This document shows positions 61,888 through 64,000 of a stretch of 64,000 nt of DNA, piece after piece; the stretch's first letter is position 1; every line of letters starts with the position of its first letter. Location of the stretch: assembly GCF_933775445.1 (NCBI RefSeq), contig NC_065874.1, positions 8,203,001-8,267,000 of the forward strand, given 5' to 3'. Position numbers and translations under genes: made by a program. Source of the stretch: Argentina anserina (Eukaryota; Streptophyta; Magnoliopsida; Rosales; Rosaceae). The notes under the pieces are model-generated. The model was given only the letters and a program-made list of their open reading frames with translations. It did no database searches and was not told the origin of the DNA.

Positions 61888-62670
61888 TCACACATGTAAA
61901 ACCATAGATATAGAAACCCTAGCAAATAGCAAACCCTCAGTCAAGAAACCGTTAATTAAAGGACGAGATAAAACTGATAACATTGGCAGACAGTTGTGAG
62001 ATACCAAGAATATAGAAAATAGACATATCATGATGCTTCTTGTAAGGATAAAAAGAATGCAGAGCAGACTCTCTGAACAATTCCAAAAGATGACGTTGGG
62101 CTTCCAACACATTAAAATTCTTACATTCGAAACACACCAGATTCCTAGTGATCCAAATAAACCAAATTAGATTACAGGAGACTAGAAACCAAAGTTGACG
62201 TTTAGGTTTTGGGAACGCTAAAACACCAACATCATTAAACACTTCATCAAGGGTACCCCAAGGCGAGAATGAATGAGAAAATAGAATGCAAACTTATTTC
62301 CATAAAGCCACAATTTCAGAACAATGCAAAAGAATATGTGTACCCGATTCCGCATGACTTCCACAAAATGAGCAACGAGATGGAAGTGAAAAACCTCGCC
62401 GTTGTAAAATCTCATCAGTTAGTAAACGCCCATGAAGAGCTTTCCAAACAACAAGAGTTTTGCGGGGTTGAATTGCTTTATTCCATATCACTTTACCTCA
62501 ATCTTTATGATCACCATGATTTGAGAAGAAAACAAAAGCTTCTTTTGCTGTCAGAATTCTTGAGGAGAAGTGCGGTCATAAAAGATAGTCAGATGTGTCT
62601 GCATCAGGCAAAGCAATGTGCTCAATTTTTTATGCTGCTTCAGGGAACCCAATGAGAATCAACACTAACA
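61888..62670 (-). pseudogene. LINE retrotransposon remnant (zf-RVT region)
   Basis: The minus-strand frames contain the zinc-binding region found at the end of plant non-LTR reverse transcriptases: FSSRILTAKEAF, then IWNKAIQPRKTLVVWKALHG, RLLTDEILQRRGFSLPSRCS and FCGSHAESGTHILLHCSEIV with ALWK. Further downstream in another frame come SCNLIWFIWITRNLVCFECK and AQRHLLELFRESA, a typical continuation. Frames are shifted and the RT core is missing, so it is a 5'-truncated, dead copy, as usual for LINE insertions. The 3' end and poly-A tail were not located with confidence. Confidence 0.75.
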
Positions 62671-63351
62671 TTATTCACCTCAACATGAAGTGGAATAGAG
62701 CCACTTACTCCAACACTAGTAGCAAGAGGCTCACCCAAGCAAGTCCACTAAGTTTATTACAATGAAACTGTGATACATTTAGGCGCTAGGAAGTAAGATA
62801 CCCTTTCGGAGCAGTATGATCATTTGAAGGAACTAGAGATAGCCTCGACCAGAATGATCATTACGTATCATTTCGTTGTCATTGATGATACAGAGCGTGA
62901 CAAACAGGAAGTTGTGGTGGTAAACGTTCTATGATTTTATCTATGATTCCTTACCAAAATATTAACAATTTCTTGTTTATAACAATTAACAAGAATCTGG
63001 TGATTATACGTACTGTAGATTTTTAACTTTCACTCCCTAACTCCTAACTGTACTGCTATTTCTCAATCTCTTGTATCTTCTACTTGAACACACGATGGTG
63101 GAGTAGAAATTGATTATAAAACATATCATACCATTTCCCTCATCAAGCAAAGCCAACAAGATCCATCTCAAGTTACAATTAGCAAGTATACCTCACACAA
63201 ACATAAATACCCAATTTAGTGAATTTACACTGTATAAAAAAGAAAGGCATGATAACGTACACGAAATAACAGTTCATGTCTTTATTGAAATGAAGTGCTT
63301 AACCCTAAAGAGCGTAGAGAACAGATCGTATTGAATCAACATCTTGCACAT
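62671..63351. other. Spacer downstream of SKP1-like copy C
   Basis: No gene is recognised. It includes the 3' UTR of the SKP1-like gene on the minus strand. Confidence 0.5.
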
Positions 63352-63882
63352 TCAGTCTTCTGCAGGATCTTCATCAACCCCCTCAAAAGCCCAGGCATAC
63401 TGCTCCCGGAGCGCCTCCTCCTCCTCGGGAGTATAATCGCTCTCAATGCCAAACAATTTCCTCACATACTCCACGCTCTTGTTACTGATCCGGTCCGCCA
63501 CTGTCTGATTCAACAAGTCCAGAAAGTCATTCACATTCAAGTAATCCGCAGCCAGAATGAGCTCCATTATGCGCTCGGTGGTGTCTTCCTTCATGTACTC
63601 TTTATAGAACTTCCTCAGCTCCTTCTTCCCGGCCTCGTCGAGCTCAGCCTTCGGCTTCAAGTCCAGGTGCTTGGTGCAGAAGTCGATGATTCTCGTCAGT
63701 TCCTTGCTGTGCACGTTAGGTATAGGCATCATCATGTCGCGGGGCACCCCGTCGTCTCCGAAGAAGGCCTTGACGGTTCCGAACTCCATCGCCACGTTCT
63801 CCTCCAATTCAAAGACCTCGTCATCGGAGGTCTTCAGGGAGATTGTCTTCTTTTCTTGGACGGTGTCTTCCTCGGTCGACAT
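63352..63882 (-). CDS. SKP1-like protein (copy C)
   Basis: Second intact SKP1-like gene, intronless, 176 residues, true ATG at 63882. POZ part: KTISLKTSDDEVFELEENVA, MEFGTVKAFFGDDG, MPIPNVHSKELTRIIDFCTK. C-terminal F-box-binding part: RIMELILAADYLNVNDFLDL, LNQTVADRISNKSVEYVRKL, FGIESDYTPEEEEALREQYA, WAFEG. The WAFE end is conserved, unlike copy A. It is the nearest relative of the pseudogene at 59346-59632 (shared KKxISLKTSD, MPIPNVH and KELTRIIDFC). It probably acts as an SCF adaptor, though lineage-specific SKP1 copies are often expressed mainly in reproductive tissue; that last point is family knowledge, not seen here. Confidence 0.93.
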   Translation of the reverse strand: MSTEEDTVQEKKTISLKTSDDEVFELEENVAMEFGTVKAFFGDDGVPRDMMMPIPNVHSKELTRIIDFCTKHLDLKPKAELDEAGKKELRKFYKEYMKEDTTERIMELILAADYLNVNDFLDLLNQTVADRISNKSVEYVRKLFGIESDYTPEEEEALREQYAWAFEGVDEDPAED

Positions 63883-63982
63883 TGTACGTACAAAAGTGTG
63901 AGCTTAGGAACGATGATGATGGTGGTGATCAGGCGTTCGTTTAATTCTCTGTATATGTTTTCTGGTGAAGTGAAGAGATAAC

Positions 63983-63988
63983 TTTATA
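63983..63988 (-). promoter_or_regulatory. TATA box of SKP1-like copy C
   Basis: On the minus strand the sequence reads caaaTATAAAgtt, about 100 bp upstream of the ATG at 63882. This gives a leader of about 70 nt, consistent with a short-leader intronless gene. Confidence 0.65.
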
Positions 63989-64000
63989 TTTGAGGGGTTC

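Noticed and set aside
63295..63981. Plus-strand 228-codon frame
   Set aside because: It is the antisense shadow of SKP1-like copy C, which has clear family motifs on the minus strand.

Overview
This window is nuclear DNA of a dicot plant. The genes are intron-rich with GT-AG introns, the intergenic DNA is AT-rich and full of plant transposons, and every recognisable protein is of an angiosperm family (plastidic GAPDH, ascorbate oxidase, PB1/Raf-like MAPKKK, GRAS, NF-YC, MCTP, SKP1). A Rosaceae-type genome is my best guess, but that is an impression and was not tested.

Layout. 1-1630 looks like the 3' part of a Ty3/gypsy element: five 64-bp tandem repeats, a purine tract and an LTR-like block. 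1630-9884 is a nested pair of Ty1/copia-type sequences. A 6.16-kb element with 211-bp LTRs and a 5-bp target duplication sits inside an older, inverted fragment of the same family. 11455-15248 (minus) is a 14-exon plastid-targeted GAPDH gene. 15.3-20.8 kb is gene-poor and holds a foldback repeat, an AT microsatellite and a 195-bp piece of chloroplast rbcL. 20811-21515 is a small two-exon gene of unknown function. 21.9-23.1 kb is a diverged direct duplication. 23386-25091 is a decayed hAT element.

26288-31235 (plus) is a 12-exon gene for a two-domain lytic-transglycosylase-like (SLT) protein. Its second domain has lost the catalytic glutamate, and it ends in a CaaX-type tetrapeptide. It converges on an ascorbate oxidase gene (31648-34102, minus). 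A 409-bp Mutator-like MITE lies at 36884-37292. 39721-45211 is a PB1/Raf-like MAPKKK convergent with a GRAS gene (46023-47642, minus). NF-YC (51389-52210) and MCTP (54090-56387) follow on the plus strand.

The right end is a SKP1-like cluster on the minus strand: intact copies at 57122-57652 and 63352-63882 and a dead copy at 59346-59632. It is interleaved with two hAT-type elements and a LINE remnant. The larger hAT element (59676-61423) carries a BED zinc-finger remnant and a captured fragment of a GH81 endo-1,3-beta-glucanase gene.

The genes are ordinary single nuclear loci and show no operon-like link. The most interesting material is the Pack-hAT-type gene capture, the duplicated SLT protein with a pseudo-enzymatic half, the nested copia pair and the plastid DNA insertion. 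Several long open frames begin at TTG rather than ATG (GRAS, ascorbate oxidase, SKP1 pseudogene); starts here were re-chosen at true ATGs.
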